Assembly (NCBI GenBank): GCA_008692225.1
Contig: VICG01000011.1
Span: 1,724,501-1,788,500, forward strand
DNA length: 64,000 nucleotides
Direction of reading: 5' to 3'
From: Monilinia fructicola
Lineage: Eukaryota > Ascomycota > Leotiomycetes > Helotiales > Sclerotiniaceae
A program made the translations under genes and the position numbers. Below the pieces are notes generated by a model. It did not search any database, was not told where the DNA came from, and saw nothing but the letters and a program-made list of their open reading frames with translations. Below, one piece after another: positions 12,216 through 23,854 of this stretch. The number at the start of each line of letters is the position of its first letter. Within the stretch, counting starts at the first letter, position 1.

Positions 12216-15200
12216 CTAGGGAAGTACATAAGTACATGCTGCTTGTATGTATCTGCAAAGGTAGTATAGAGCTACCTACTGTAGCATACATCCACCAGCG
12301 AACCTATCAGCAGACCATGATGACTGTCCATCGCGCGTAGCTTGCTAGTTATCCCCGAAATTTCGGGAGTTGGAATTAGAGGAACTAATGGGCAGGATCC
12401 GATGGATGGATGCATCTACGGACGAAGTGTATGAGGTGCCGAGTCTTTGCATGCAACATCCATCCTAAGTAGCAGCAGCACGGTTGTTCCCAAGGTAGAG
12501 CTTGTTGGTAAGCTTAATCTACGTAATTCTAGAGGTGATTAGCGATGGTCCCGTCAACTTGTCAGAAATATGTTTTGATTTGTTCACAATATTTTGAATC
12601 CCTAATATCTGGTAAGTACGCTCGGCCTTCACACTATTCTACCTCACTATTCTACCTTTGTACGATCAAGCCCACATAAATCCTCTGCATGTCGCCCATT
12701 TTGCTTGTACCTGCATGATGTTGTGTGCTCGGTAGGTGTTATTCCTTTTTCCTCTCTCAGAAATTGGGGAAGGGAGATCAATCTTGCGATGCTACCGAAC
12801 TTACCGAACTGGAGCTTGCCATGGGTCTTTCATGCACATCAATCAATTTTCGCGACTATGATAACTGGAGTACGATCGTGAAAATCACAACTACCATAAG
12901 ATCAACAGGGCTACTGCGCAATGAGAAGGCTAGGGTTGAGATTTACTCTCTAGGATAAGGATATCTGATGAGCACTGGGCATGCTCGAGGCATGGTACAA
13001 CTCACCAGCAAGTCAATGACAACACCAGTCATGTTGATCTTTGCCTCGAACTACTCCACCTGCATGGTATCATTGGATTGTGTGCTGTACAATGATAATT
13101 CACCACATTCTGTGGATATCAGCGAAAGGAAGGGGAGGAGCAACAGCCAAGTGACGATGAACCAGTAATCTCATCCTGCCAGCACCTCTCACCTACTTTA
13201 GCGACGTCACACATAGCCCAAGAAATCTAGACATCCCGGTCTGCCTTCTTCCTTCCACAGAGCAGCTGTCCCGTATTCTATGCATACCCTCGTCTTCTTC
13301 CTTCTCAGAAGTCTTGTCTGATATCATCTTGTTTTTATTCTGCTGCCTACGATCGATACAATTGATATGTTTCAAGGCTGAGTTTCCAAATATAAACTTT
13401 CCGTTAGAAAACGATCGTACCTGTTCTAAGTGCTCTGGTTTGCATAAAGTTTTGATGCACGCAAGGTACATACTAAATGTTAAAAATGACAGGTCAGACA
13501 TCCCATTAGATCTCAGGTGGGTAGAAGACCAACGAGCCTCAAACAATCTAGTTCCATGCTTAGTACACACGCCACAGGCTGTTGATGATTCACATCCTGC
13601 TGGGAACTTGAGAAGTTGGGGAGTGCTTAAGGCGGCCTTCTTTGGACGATGATCACGACCATCACGACTATCACAACCACCCTCATGGTATTTCGAAAAA
13701 GCAAAACAATAGTGTGTTTTGAAGCATGAAGATTACTTATCATGCATCCTCGATATCTCGATGACCGAAGAATTTTACGATACAGAGTAGAATATCGATG
13801 TGAAAATAGTCTTACATGACAAATGCAATTCTAGACGATACATCCCTATACCGCTAAGAACGCTGTGAAGATCCTTCGGGCTGATACATATTCCAATCAA
13901 CCATACGATATTTCCCCAGACAGATTATGTTCTTCAACCCATTGATAGATGTGAGGGATGATCTCTCTCATAGTACAGTGAGATCTACAGGTGAATATCA
14001 TCTGCCCCGCCAATATCAAAGTCAAGTGCCGGTATCGATATTTGGATTCCCCGTATGGAAAAGTATTTATCGATGATGGGATTTGAGGTGGATTCTGATT
14101 CTAATTCTTAGTTTTGGAGATCAGGAAAGAAATTCAGCTTTGGCAAGAAAAGACGGAGGTCCTTCCATGACCATTTCCATCCTTTTCCGACTCAACGAGT
14201 GGACATGGCAACTTGCATATTCTGTGCACCAGATACCTCCTCTACTTCAGTAATACAACAGTACCAACCCGCGACCCAGTTCCGTAGCCCTGGAAATCTT
14301 CACACCTGCTTCGATGTGATTGTTGCATAACGGGCAACCCTTTGTCTACCATTTGTTTACCCTTTCATTACCTTTTTCCACTTTTATTCGCGACTTCTTC
14401 TCAAATCAGCACAAGTGCTTGTTGGACAAAAGAGTGCTGTGTGACCACGCCACCCGCTCGTCTTATATTATCTTGAAGAACATTCCCTTCTTTGCATGGC
14501 GATACGAGTCCAAGTGGTACACATGTATAGACTGATGCCGACGGAATGGTAGATGAATGAAATGGGGCGTTTCCGGTGTCCATTGCTTTGGTTTTGGAGA
14601 ACACTTTGCCTATGGAATCCGGAGGTTACTTTCCTGTAACATGGGTGGGCACCATTGTCTCATTGGTGTTGCCGTGTCGCATGTTATCAAAATATAACGG
14701 ACGGCATCTCAGAGCATACGAAGCTTACTGTGGCTTATCTGGCATTCGCAAAGGCCTTTGATCACATTTATTTTCCGGGTCGTCTACATAGTGTTAAGTC
14801 AGCAGTACCAAACTTCACCAGGGATCGAATTCTACGAGAAGTTAAGGAATGGTGTCTTTTCTTGCTATTGGATTTTTGCGTGAAAAATGCATTGATCTCC
14901 CATGCGTTTCCTTGAATTGCCAAGCTCAGGGCCCCTGAATCATTCGCGTATGGGCTAGGGGCGAAGGGAGGGATATATACCTTGCGTATTGGAAGGGCAA
15001 GGGGTAATCGAGAACTGCAGTTGAGGAAATGGAAAGCTTCCAAGTTTATTTAATACCATGTGTATATACATTTTACATTGAACGGTGTTTTATACCTAAA
15101 GTGGGCAGGCGTCCCTATTACAAGGGGCCATCGAATGACTAGGTCAATTTTATAACTAAACTCATTTCCATGTACCTTTTTCAGAAAGTTAAATTTGAAT

Positions 15201-17328
15201 ATAACTTCATCAAATGCTATTGCTTGTCGGCGCTCGTTCACTAACTAAACACTGATAACTTTCTAGACCTCGTTGTCAAGAAACTTGTAATTAAGGCTTC
15301 AGGAGTCCCTCCCCGCTAAATGACAATTATCCCAAGTCTCAAATCTTACTATTTTCAACTTTCTACATGCAACGACAAGACAGGCACCTTTACAGATCTC
15401 CCAACTATAGAGAGCACGCAGCTTTCTTTGCTTTACATCCTACTCCATAAGGACCATACAAATGGATATCCAACAAAGATAATAGGAACTTCCTTCAACG
15501 TTGATCATTAAGTTTGCCACTAGTATGATCGTCATCCGTTCTCTCGAAGTACCGTTATCTCTTGAACTTTCTTGCAGCGTAGCCTGTATATGGCAGTTTC
15601 TTTCAACGCCTCTACCCATTTTTTATAACTCTTGAGAGATCACAGCATTGCATAGTATCCATCTGGGTACTTACTATAAGAACTACTTCCGAGCTTGTGA
15701 AACAATGAATATAGATCTTTATTTGCATCATAACAGTCTTTCATTCTCCAGTCAAACCTTGTCGAGAATCGCGAATTGTCTTATTGTGAACTATCCATTT
15801 ACGTATCCATTGAAAATCAAAACGCCAACCACCGCCATGTATTATTTTGTCATCATGACCATCACATTCAACGTGATATACCACTCTCAATCAATCACAT
15901 TCAGAAAAAAACGTCCCTTTTTCACCGGGGTGGTGGAAACGATGTAACGACCAAACTCGACCCGTTGCTTCAAGTTAGAAGGCCCTCATCTCCATCTTCA
16001 GATGATATTGTGCACGCCCACATTTCTAACTGTTTGAGCATCTCATATCTCATATACTCTCCTTCATGGTATCTCATAAAAGAATCGCGAAGAGTAGAAA
16101 CTAGAATTGGTACCAATCCCCGCATGTTCGATTCTAGAGATTTCAACTTCCGACTCCAGAATGCTGGCGGAAACTACAATTATCCCGAATTACTCGAGCC
16201 CCACAATTCCACCCGCAACACACGCTCCGTCAAGCAAGAAAATATCGAGTAAGAGCGTATACACACAATCTGGATGAGATATTCTGCACGCCCATATACC
16301 CATCCCGGTCGAATCAACCCTCGGCAGAATCCCAAGCGAACCTCCATCCCCTCACTCGCCGTCCAGACCTCCCATCCACATTCTCGCCATCAAATCAGAA
16401 CTCACCACTTCTCCAACGTACCTCACCTGCAAACTCCCAAGATCCGAGAAGACCCCCCTTAGATACCAGCTGAGTAATGGGACTCAAGCAAACATACTCT
16501 AGAAGCGACCATATGATAGCCAAGGGGTATCCGTTCGCCACGACGGATCCCCAGCGCCAAACTTCAAAGTGGGTGTATATGCATTATCGCGATGAAACTC
16601 CATGTCCAGAACCCATGGATCCATGATGCGGCATCATCTGAACTCTATACCCAAATATCCCAATGCCATGATGATAGCGACGATCCTCGATGTTGACTCA
16701 CATCCTCAACTCTCCACCTTTTTGCTCGTCATAAAAAAAAACAACCTCTCGTACACAAAGTTGAGATTTCATCAACGCCTGGGATGTGTAGGGATGTACC
16801 TCCCAGGAGTCCAAGTTGTTGCACTACCACTCTTTGAATGATGATGTGTTGTGCGATGGTCGTGCGGGTATTAACGTTTGAAGTCGGGGTCATATATCGG
16901 GGAGCTTTGAGTGATGCGTTGCATCTTTGTTGTCGGGTTGGAGTGGGTTGATAGATCTCAAGACTCTTGATTCTTGGTATGGCTGTTCTACATCTATTTA
17001 CTATGATTGACGATGTTAGTTGGGGGGTTGTTTTGTAAATCTCTAATACTTGTCGATGATCTTGCGCCATACTTCTATGAACCTCACGGGTAAGATTGGA
17101 CTAGCATTTATCTTTGTTACGGTGAACTGTAGCTGTTTTTGACTTCTTTTGACTGGTGCTGTGCAGATACCTAATGCACTTAGATGTATAATATATTCGA
17201 TTTCACGAATATATTTCAAAAAATGAGTTATGCATTGAATACTTATCCTACCGAGAAGATTGCGAAACACCTGCTTTTGAGCAAGACTAATCTCCAACCA
17301 AGCATCCATTTTGTATACTTTCTTCTTC

Positions 17329-20300
17329 TCAGTACACACCAGCCCTCTCACTCCATCTCCCCCCATCTACAAATACCGGTTGTCGGTAGCCACTCCAAAT
17401 CTGCGCATTTGGGATTAACTCAAACCCACCAATTTTCGCCCCTTCACTATCAAGAGACCACAGAGTTAATGCTATGGAGTTTGAGCCATGATGGTTAAGG
17501 ATTCCTTCAGGGACAGGAAAATTTGTTTGAGGGCCTAGATTGTTCACTTTTAAGATGAAGATGTTAGTTAGCCAGGCAAGTAAAGGGGAACGAAAAGCGG
17601 AAAACAAGAAGGCGAGGGAAGGAGAGAGACGTACCATATTTCCCAAACTGCCACCCATTGACGAAAAGCTGCACTCTATAATTACCCGCTCCTCCCGTCC
17701 CATTGAAAACAAACCCCATGGGAATGTCCCAGCCCTCTGGTACATTCAACTCAAAACTCGTAGTGAAGAATCCTACTCCCGCATTCTTTACACCATCCGT
17801 AACCGGATTTCTCACTTCCCACTGCTCGCTTGGCGGATCTGGTAAATGATATCCTTGCCTTTCTGCAAAGATTGCTCCTTCATTTCGAGGGCCTCGGGAT
17901 TTATCGATGTACTCTTCACCGCCGAAATTTCCTGTCATCTTCCATGTAATATCTGACTTCAAATGAGAAGATAATGAGTAATCAAGGAATCCGCGGGGAA
18001 ATTTAATAGCGTCGGTTCCAGGGGCTTCTTCATCTTGTCCCATGTGATCTATCAATACAGTGAAAACATATTCGCTTCCAAACTCAAGGCCAGAGGGAAG
18101 ATTGAGAGTTTGAGCATAACTTTGGTTTCCTCCACTACCGATCCATGATCCTAGGAGAGTGGAGTTCAGCCAAACAGAATGGGCAAAACCGGCTCCACCG
18201 GTGGTGTTGATGAAGAATGTGGTTTCATTTCCGGAGGAGAGGAAGTATCCGCGGTAGATAAGTGAGCCAGTGTGGAAGCCGTAATCGCTTGCATACATTG
18301 ACGTGGGTGTTTTGAGTTTCAGGGTGTTGTTTGTAGCCGTGTGATCTAGAGATGTCCATAGTGAATCATCGTAGCTTGGCTGAATTTCAGGGAGGGAATC
18401 AATGTATTTCCAAGATTGGGCTGTGAAATTGGGGAGAGTTATTGAAGGAGGAGAGAATGGTACTCGAGCTTGAATGTTTCCATTCTTTGACTTGGTAGTG
18501 TTGAGTTGCTTGCCATTAAGAAAGAGCGAGTTTACTTCGCTAGGCGTTGAGATAACCTCGAAATTGGTTGTAGCGTTGATATCGCCCGTAAGCTTTAGTT
18601 CTTTGCCTTCAATCCTGGCTGTCCGTAAAAGATAGCCACCATTCACAATTACCGATGATTTTGCTGGCGACGTATGATTGCCGATTGGAGCAGGGGCTTC
18701 CAGTTCTAAAGACCAATAATTGTATACCTCATTTCGAGACAATAGATAAATGCGTAGCTTTCCGATCTGAACAATTCGTCTTTTTGGCCCCACAGTCCAT
18801 TGGAAGACCCACAATCCGCTAAGTTTTTGAATAATAACTCCATCTCCTTCCGTCACTTTCGGAACACCAAGGGAAGCCGAGAAAGCAGCTTCGTTATTCT
18901 CCCTGGTTCCGCCATAAAGAATCAACACTCGTTCTAAAGTACTTCTCTGGGCCCATGAAAATATTTCGGCTGACGAATAGACCACATTGATCCCCCCAAT
19001 GTCGTAATCTGTAACATGTATTTTCGAATCTCGACCATTCATTACTAACGATCCATCAATTTGAGGAACTGTAATATTGCCATGAGATGTAGTAAGAGTA
19101 AGTTTGTATGGAGTCCTTGAAGTGGATGTGAAATCTGCGTGTCGAACTACATAGAAGTTTGTCCCTGTACCATTCGTGCCATTGTTAACTGCACCATGTA
19201 GCGGAGTGACAGCAATTGCACCTGGAGCTCCATGAGTACCATTTGCACCATGTCCAGGTGTAGTTGTCAAGTAAGCGGGAGATGCTTTTAAGAAATTGGC
19301 TTCGAGTTTCATCTCGCTATACTTTTCACGCCAGACCTGACGGTCTTCAGTGATTGATGCTCCGTAATCATAGGATGTGTATCCTCCATGATAACCAAGG
19401 TTTCCCCAGTTGGTACCTCCATATATCTTCCAAAATCTTAGCAATCAAGGTCTGTAACAATGAGGATGCGTTATAAAAACTTACCATGTATACATTGAAG
19501 ATTGCCACGCCAAAACTGTAAGTATTCTTTAAATTGAACCTTGATGGCATCATTGTTGGTAAGGATCGCGCATCGATCTTCTCCAACACCACCCCTAGAT
19601 TAAAAATCAACAGTTTATTCTTCAAATAACTTTTAGAAGGACTTACCATCCATCTCCACCTCCACCCTGAAACTCACCAATAGCAAAGGGCGTTGATGGA
19701 CTATAATTTGAATGAGTTATCTCCCACGTCTTTGGAAATCTATAAGTCGGCCAAATATATGGATTGCTGCAGTCGTAACGCATAGGGTAAGCGTCAATTC
19801 CGTAAAGATCCACTTCTCCAACTCCACTCCCTGGTGCAAAATTTCCCATGTTCAAATTATCATTCACCACAAATGGAACCACAACTCCTGCATCAAGAAG
19901 TTGCTGCTCCACAAACTCCATATAGACCTTGTTCATTTGACTTGGAAAATTGGTAACGCCTGGCCCATGATGCGTATTCATTCTCTGGTTGAACCATAAT
20001 GACTGGACCTCCATTTGTAATTTGAGCTTTGGCTATAATTCTCCCAATTGTAGTCGCATAATTTTGAGTCGAGTCCAGATAGTCCTGATCAGTTGATCTT
20101 ATGACTCCTTTGATCTTAAGCACCCAACCTGGGATTCCTCCAGCCGCTGTCTCGGCATTGATGTATGGCCCAGGGCGAGCAATCAAGTAAATCCCGGCTT
20201 CAGTCGCAGCATCAAAGAACTCATCTAGACCAAAAACTCCATCTGTAATGACTTGTCCAGGATTCCCCTCTTGTAATCCCCAGAAAGTGTAAAAGGAAAC

Positions 20301-20626
20301 AGCACTAAAACCCATAGCTTTAATTTTATGAAAGACATCAAGCCATAGTCCTGGGGAAGGAAGACGGAATGGATGGACTTCACCAGAATAGATCATGATA
20401 CGTTCACCACGAACTAGAATGGAATGCTCATCCCATGAGACCTGTGTACATATCACGGATTAAAACATTCCTTTAAAATCTCCCATTGCAGATGACTGAC
20501 CACATCCTGAAGAACATCTCGTTTATGCGCCTTAATGCGTGCATTTTGAATACTTCCGACTTTCAAAGCAAATGTATCCTGCACCCACCACAAGAAAAAG
20601 AAAAACAAATTGAAATATATCAACAT
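17329..20626 (-). CDS. lacA: secreted GH35 beta-galactosidase (LacA type), two apparent 1-nt frameshifts
   Basis: Extracellular enzyme that removes terminal beta-galactose from oligosaccharides and plant polysaccharides. Exons by splice signals and frame: 20501-20626, 19647-20441, 19485-19594, 17635-19426, 17329-17546. Introns are 59, 52, 58 and 88 bp. Residues 1-20 are a hydrophobic signal peptide. The barrel shows [15 protein letters not shown] (acid/base Glu) and IGEFQGG (nucleophile Glu), then [10 protein letters not shown]. The C-terminal half has the jelly-roll style segments of fungal LacA, ending with YRVQLFVNG and the [10 protein letters not shown] block. Two single extra bases break the frame: one just after QPENEY (about 19,955-19,975) and one at about 19,525-19,545. 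Removing one base at each gives a continuous protein of about 1,012 aa, close to the roughly 1,000 aa usual for LacA. Either the assembly has indels or the gene is newly inactivated; I favour the former. The symbol denotes family, not proven orthology. Confidence 0.9.
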
Positions 20627-21201
20627 GATAAAGTATCGATGGTCTGCACTTCACATAAGCACATAACAAGCATAGGAGCCATAAAGGACTTCCATAAGAT
20701 GTTATAACTGCATGCTTATACTTATCAAGATACATAGCCCTAAACTTTTACTCCGTAAATGCGACCCCGCAGGTTTTTCCACTTCACAATGGGGATATTT
20801 CTCCAGCTTTGGAGGTAGAGTGGAGTGGGACAGATGTATAGGCTGAATGCATACTCCGCACTGGCATTGAAGTCTCGAGTTGATCTGCAATCCAATCGTA
20901 ATGTATATTAAAGGATGTATCCTTGCGCTCCAATCACAAAGAGAGTTACGGTCTCTTTAGTTTGGGAGTTTTGAACATGATGATAATTGCTGTGAGTTAG
21001 GTTTTACAATTGCAATTGAGTAAGTGGCGGAAAGGAGGAACCGTTGTTTAGCCGAGATGTGCGCAGGTCCGACGTGGATTTAATACTAAAGGAGCTTAGT
21101 GCTCTCATCTCCCCCACAAAGAATGGAGTCAAAATGAACAAAACACATTCACAATATATCCCACTTTCAAGTCGACGTCTCCAACAAACAAGTAACAAAA
21201 A
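20627..21201. other. upstream region of the beta-galactosidase gene
   Basis: No gene seen. This 575-bp stretch contains the promoter side of the minus-strand beta-galactosidase gene and the 5' flank of the plus-strand tRNA gene. Confidence 0.6.
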
Positions 21202-21302
21202 GGTGTTGTGGTTTAGTGGTATAATTCTTGCTTAGGGATCTATCAGTCTTCAAGATTGATTCTCCATGTAAGAGGTCCCCGGTTCAATCCCGGGCAACGC
21301 CC
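21202..21302 (+). tRNA. tRNA-Pro (anticodon AGG) with a 29-nt intron
   Basis: Cloverleaf read by eye: acceptor GGTGTTG (21202-21208) pairs with CAACGCC (21295-21301), with one T-G wobble and discriminator base C at 21302. The T arm is CCCGG, TTCAATC, CCGGG. The anticodon stem CTTGC (21227-21231) pairs with GTAAG (21268-21272), with one G-T wobble. The loop reads TTAGGG, then T after the intron, giving anticodon AGG at 21234-21236. The intron 21238-21266 sits one base 3' of the anticodon, the canonical site for tRNA splicing endonuclease. T-rich runs follow from about 21,313, as expected for Pol III termination. Confidence 0.9.
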
Positions 21303-21682
21303 CTCAATAAGATAACTTTTTGCCTTTTTCCTGTATGTAGCAGTCACTTTTTGTGTGCGACGGTCAGAATCTTACAAGACATTTGGTTTTGTTGTTTTGA
21401 CTATCTAGTTCACCGGCTTTAAGAGGACCAAGGCGGAGGTAATACACTCACTACCTACCAATGGTATTCTTTCCGTACTGCATTCCAAAGACTTATTAGC
21501 TAAGAAGTCAAAACTATCAATTTTTCTCATTCTGATTGTATCAATACAGAAATATTCAGTTTCTTTGTTCATCTTTTTCAACCTGTTTTGGCAATGTCAA
21601 AACCAAACCGGCCATACGAGATCATAAGAGGGAACTAGTGAAAAAGTAAGGTAAATACACAGTCAATCTTTATCCCAACTCA
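21303..21682. other. intergenic, tRNA terminator and tyrosinase 3' flank
   Basis: Apart from the T runs just after the tRNA (about 21,313-21,328), I see nothing recognisable. The distal part probably holds the tyrosinase 3' untranslated region. Confidence 0.6.
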
Positions 21683-23854
21683 TCAATTCCCTGAGTTATC
21701 AAATACACCCGGATAAGTCTTGAAATCTCCCACCCACTTATAATTCGAGAAAGTGCCCAAAGCATCCGGGGCAGCAACCTCAATCGATTCCGCAGTCACA
21801 ACTGCGCCAGCCAAAGTACTAATATCAATCTCATCACCACCCTTTTGAGCCTTCCACTCGAGATTGTCAGTCAAGTACTTGATGATCGTATCTTCATTGA
21901 GATCGGAAAGAACACCTTCGTCGTGTTTCTTGAGAAGAGCATCGGTGAGATGCACATTGCTTGAAGCGATAACATCATTGGGTGCCATGGTCTGAGTACC
22001 AAGTGTGGCATGCATACCGACGAAAGCGGGATCGTTGGCCCAACCATCGGGTTTGGCATTGCTCTTTCCCAGAAATACCGCAACACTGTACGTTCCATTC
22101 AAGGCGGTCCATGGAAGATCAATTTTTACAATATAGTCGCGAGGAAGTGAAGGGGTTGCTGCTTGGCGTTTCTTGAAGCTGGCTGAAGAGCCGGTATATA
22201 GCGCAGCGATATTTTGTTTGAGAGTGGTGTTGTCAGGGTGGTTAATTATTTCGGGGTATGAATATCCAAGAGACTCGACGTTGCGGACGTCGGCGGATGA
22301 AAAGAAATTACCGTTTGTGTCTTGATGGAAGGGGGTTAAAGCTTAGTCGGGTTAGCATGCTAATGTTCTGAGAGAATGCTGTGATCCAAGAGGCTTACGA
22401 GAGTATTGATCTTGGAAACTGCCCCGTGGGATAGTGAATGTGGCTGCTGATTGTTGTGATGATTCAACGTAAGTATCTGGGTAGACAGCTTGCCAGAGAG
22501 CGAGGAATCTGTCAATATTTGCGTGATGGAACCAGAAAATCGGGTCAAAAGCAGCAACTGGAACAATTGACCTACGTGATGCTTGTGTTAGTATCATTAT
22601 GAAGGTTGTCCCTTACGATGAGGATGTGAAACTTGAAATAAGGCCAAAGTAATGATTTTTTATGCGGAAAATACTAACATGTGACCATAATAGATGTAGC
22701 CTCCTGTCAACGTATGCACGGTATCGTGAATAGATTCTATCGACGAATTAGCTCATTATTTTATATGAACCTCAAGAGCTCCATTTTGCTTACCAATATT
22801 ACCAAACCCAGAACTGCCTGATCCCTTGTTGCTGAAATGGTTATAAGGCTGATGGGATTATCAGCATTGGTCAATTAAAGGCGAAGATTTCGCAGTTTGA
22901 ATCACAGAAGCCTTGCCGCCACTTACCTGCCAGTTTGCGAATAATGTCATAATCTGAGTTCTGAAATTTGGTAGATTGGCTTCCAATTGTAGTTCTGCTT
23001 GACTGTTTTGACTCGTGGCCGAAGCATCATATGATGTTGGCCAACGAAGTGTATTGTTCCATATGGAGTATGGGGAAGAGTCCTGCAAGAGTTAGAAAAC
23101 AGCAATCATACGAGAGAGAGACTCTTTACTTACCCGAAAGTCGCTTGGAACTAAGGGATGAAATTTATATGAATACAATGGATTTGGCACGGTTGCCGTG
23201 CTACCGTTAGGATATGTAATAGACGCAGTTGGGTTGCTCAAGACATCAGGGAGGATAGGCCCGTTATTTGCAGGGTTTGCAGCCCAATCCCAGTATGGAA
23301 TCCTGAGGGTCAACGCTGCCTGGTGATAAGCCTCTGAGTTACTACCCGTGAATTGTTGAGCAATCCTAACACCCCAGTCATGAATTTGTTGTTCGTGAAC
23401 TGCGAGGTAGGGCCTGTGCCAAGGACCAAATAGATTAGATCCATGAGTGCAATATCCACTATTTCCGGCTCCAACTGCTTGAACTCCATCCCAGGGAATC
23501 AAAGGATATCCGTGGATACCTTGTATTCATCAGTATGAATATTGGGTGATCACCGAAACAATGGTGTTAGAGCATACCTGCAATTTGGTAGAAAGACAAC
23601 AATTGACTTTGATCTGTTCCTTGATATGCTATCAAAGCCAACAAAAATAAGTTCCATTGAGTAGGATTAGCTGCGAGAGATCTAATCTCAAGACGAGGTT
23701 GTATGCCACCATCTTGAACACCCGTGATGGCATAGGTATCTGCTCGAGCCTTCAAGTTCTCGGATTTAGATAGCGGTGAAGCTATGATAGAGCTGAGTAA
23801 GAATGATAAGGCCACGAGCCTGTTGACGAGACCTGGTACCATATTGAGCTTCAA
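21683..23854 (-). CDS. secreted tyrosinase (type-3 copper monooxygenase)
   Basis: Oxidises mono- and diphenols to quinones; such enzymes feed melanin formation or attack plant phenolics. Seven exons with consistent GT..AG introns: 23578-23854, 23134-23519, 22927-23082, 22794-22848, 22679-22736, 22399-22571 and 21683-22341, giving 587 aa with no frame break. Residues 1-25 are a hydrophobic signal peptide. The CuA site is seen as HGYPLIPWDG, then CTHGSNLFGPWHRPYLAVHE; the CuB site as HDTVH, then DPIFWFHHANIDRF. A copper-site cysteine (CTHG) for the Cys-His thioether is present. The tail after LTPF is the usual fungal C-terminal extension. The start is the first ATG and carries the signal peptide. 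Substrate is not predictable. The neighbouring beta-galactosidase is also secreted, but no cluster is implied. Confidence 0.95.

Larger units (their letters stand above)
5609..17328. other. 11.7-kb stretch without a convincing gene
   Basis: No frame here has a recognisable domain, an exon-intron structure or a clear signal peptide. The longest frames (158 aa near 9158-9634 and near 15776-16252, 126 aa near 11583-11963) look like chance frames, often overlapping on both strands. Low-complexity tracts occur at 5898-5923, 6677-6759, about 7133-7160, 9719-9760 and 12185-12215. The proximal part is the upstream region of the homeobox gene. Non-coding RNAs or fast-evolving small genes cannot be excluded from sequence alone. 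Confidence 0.6.

Noticed and set aside
15776..16252. Plus-strand 158-codon frame with a coding-like end
   Set aside because: Only the last third looks protein-like, no neighbours with splice signals join it, and no family is recognised.
19427..20014. Introns as the cause of the two frame changes in the beta-galactosidase
   Set aside because: All candidate donor-acceptor pairs are shorter than about 25 bp, have the wrong phase or would remove catalytic residues.
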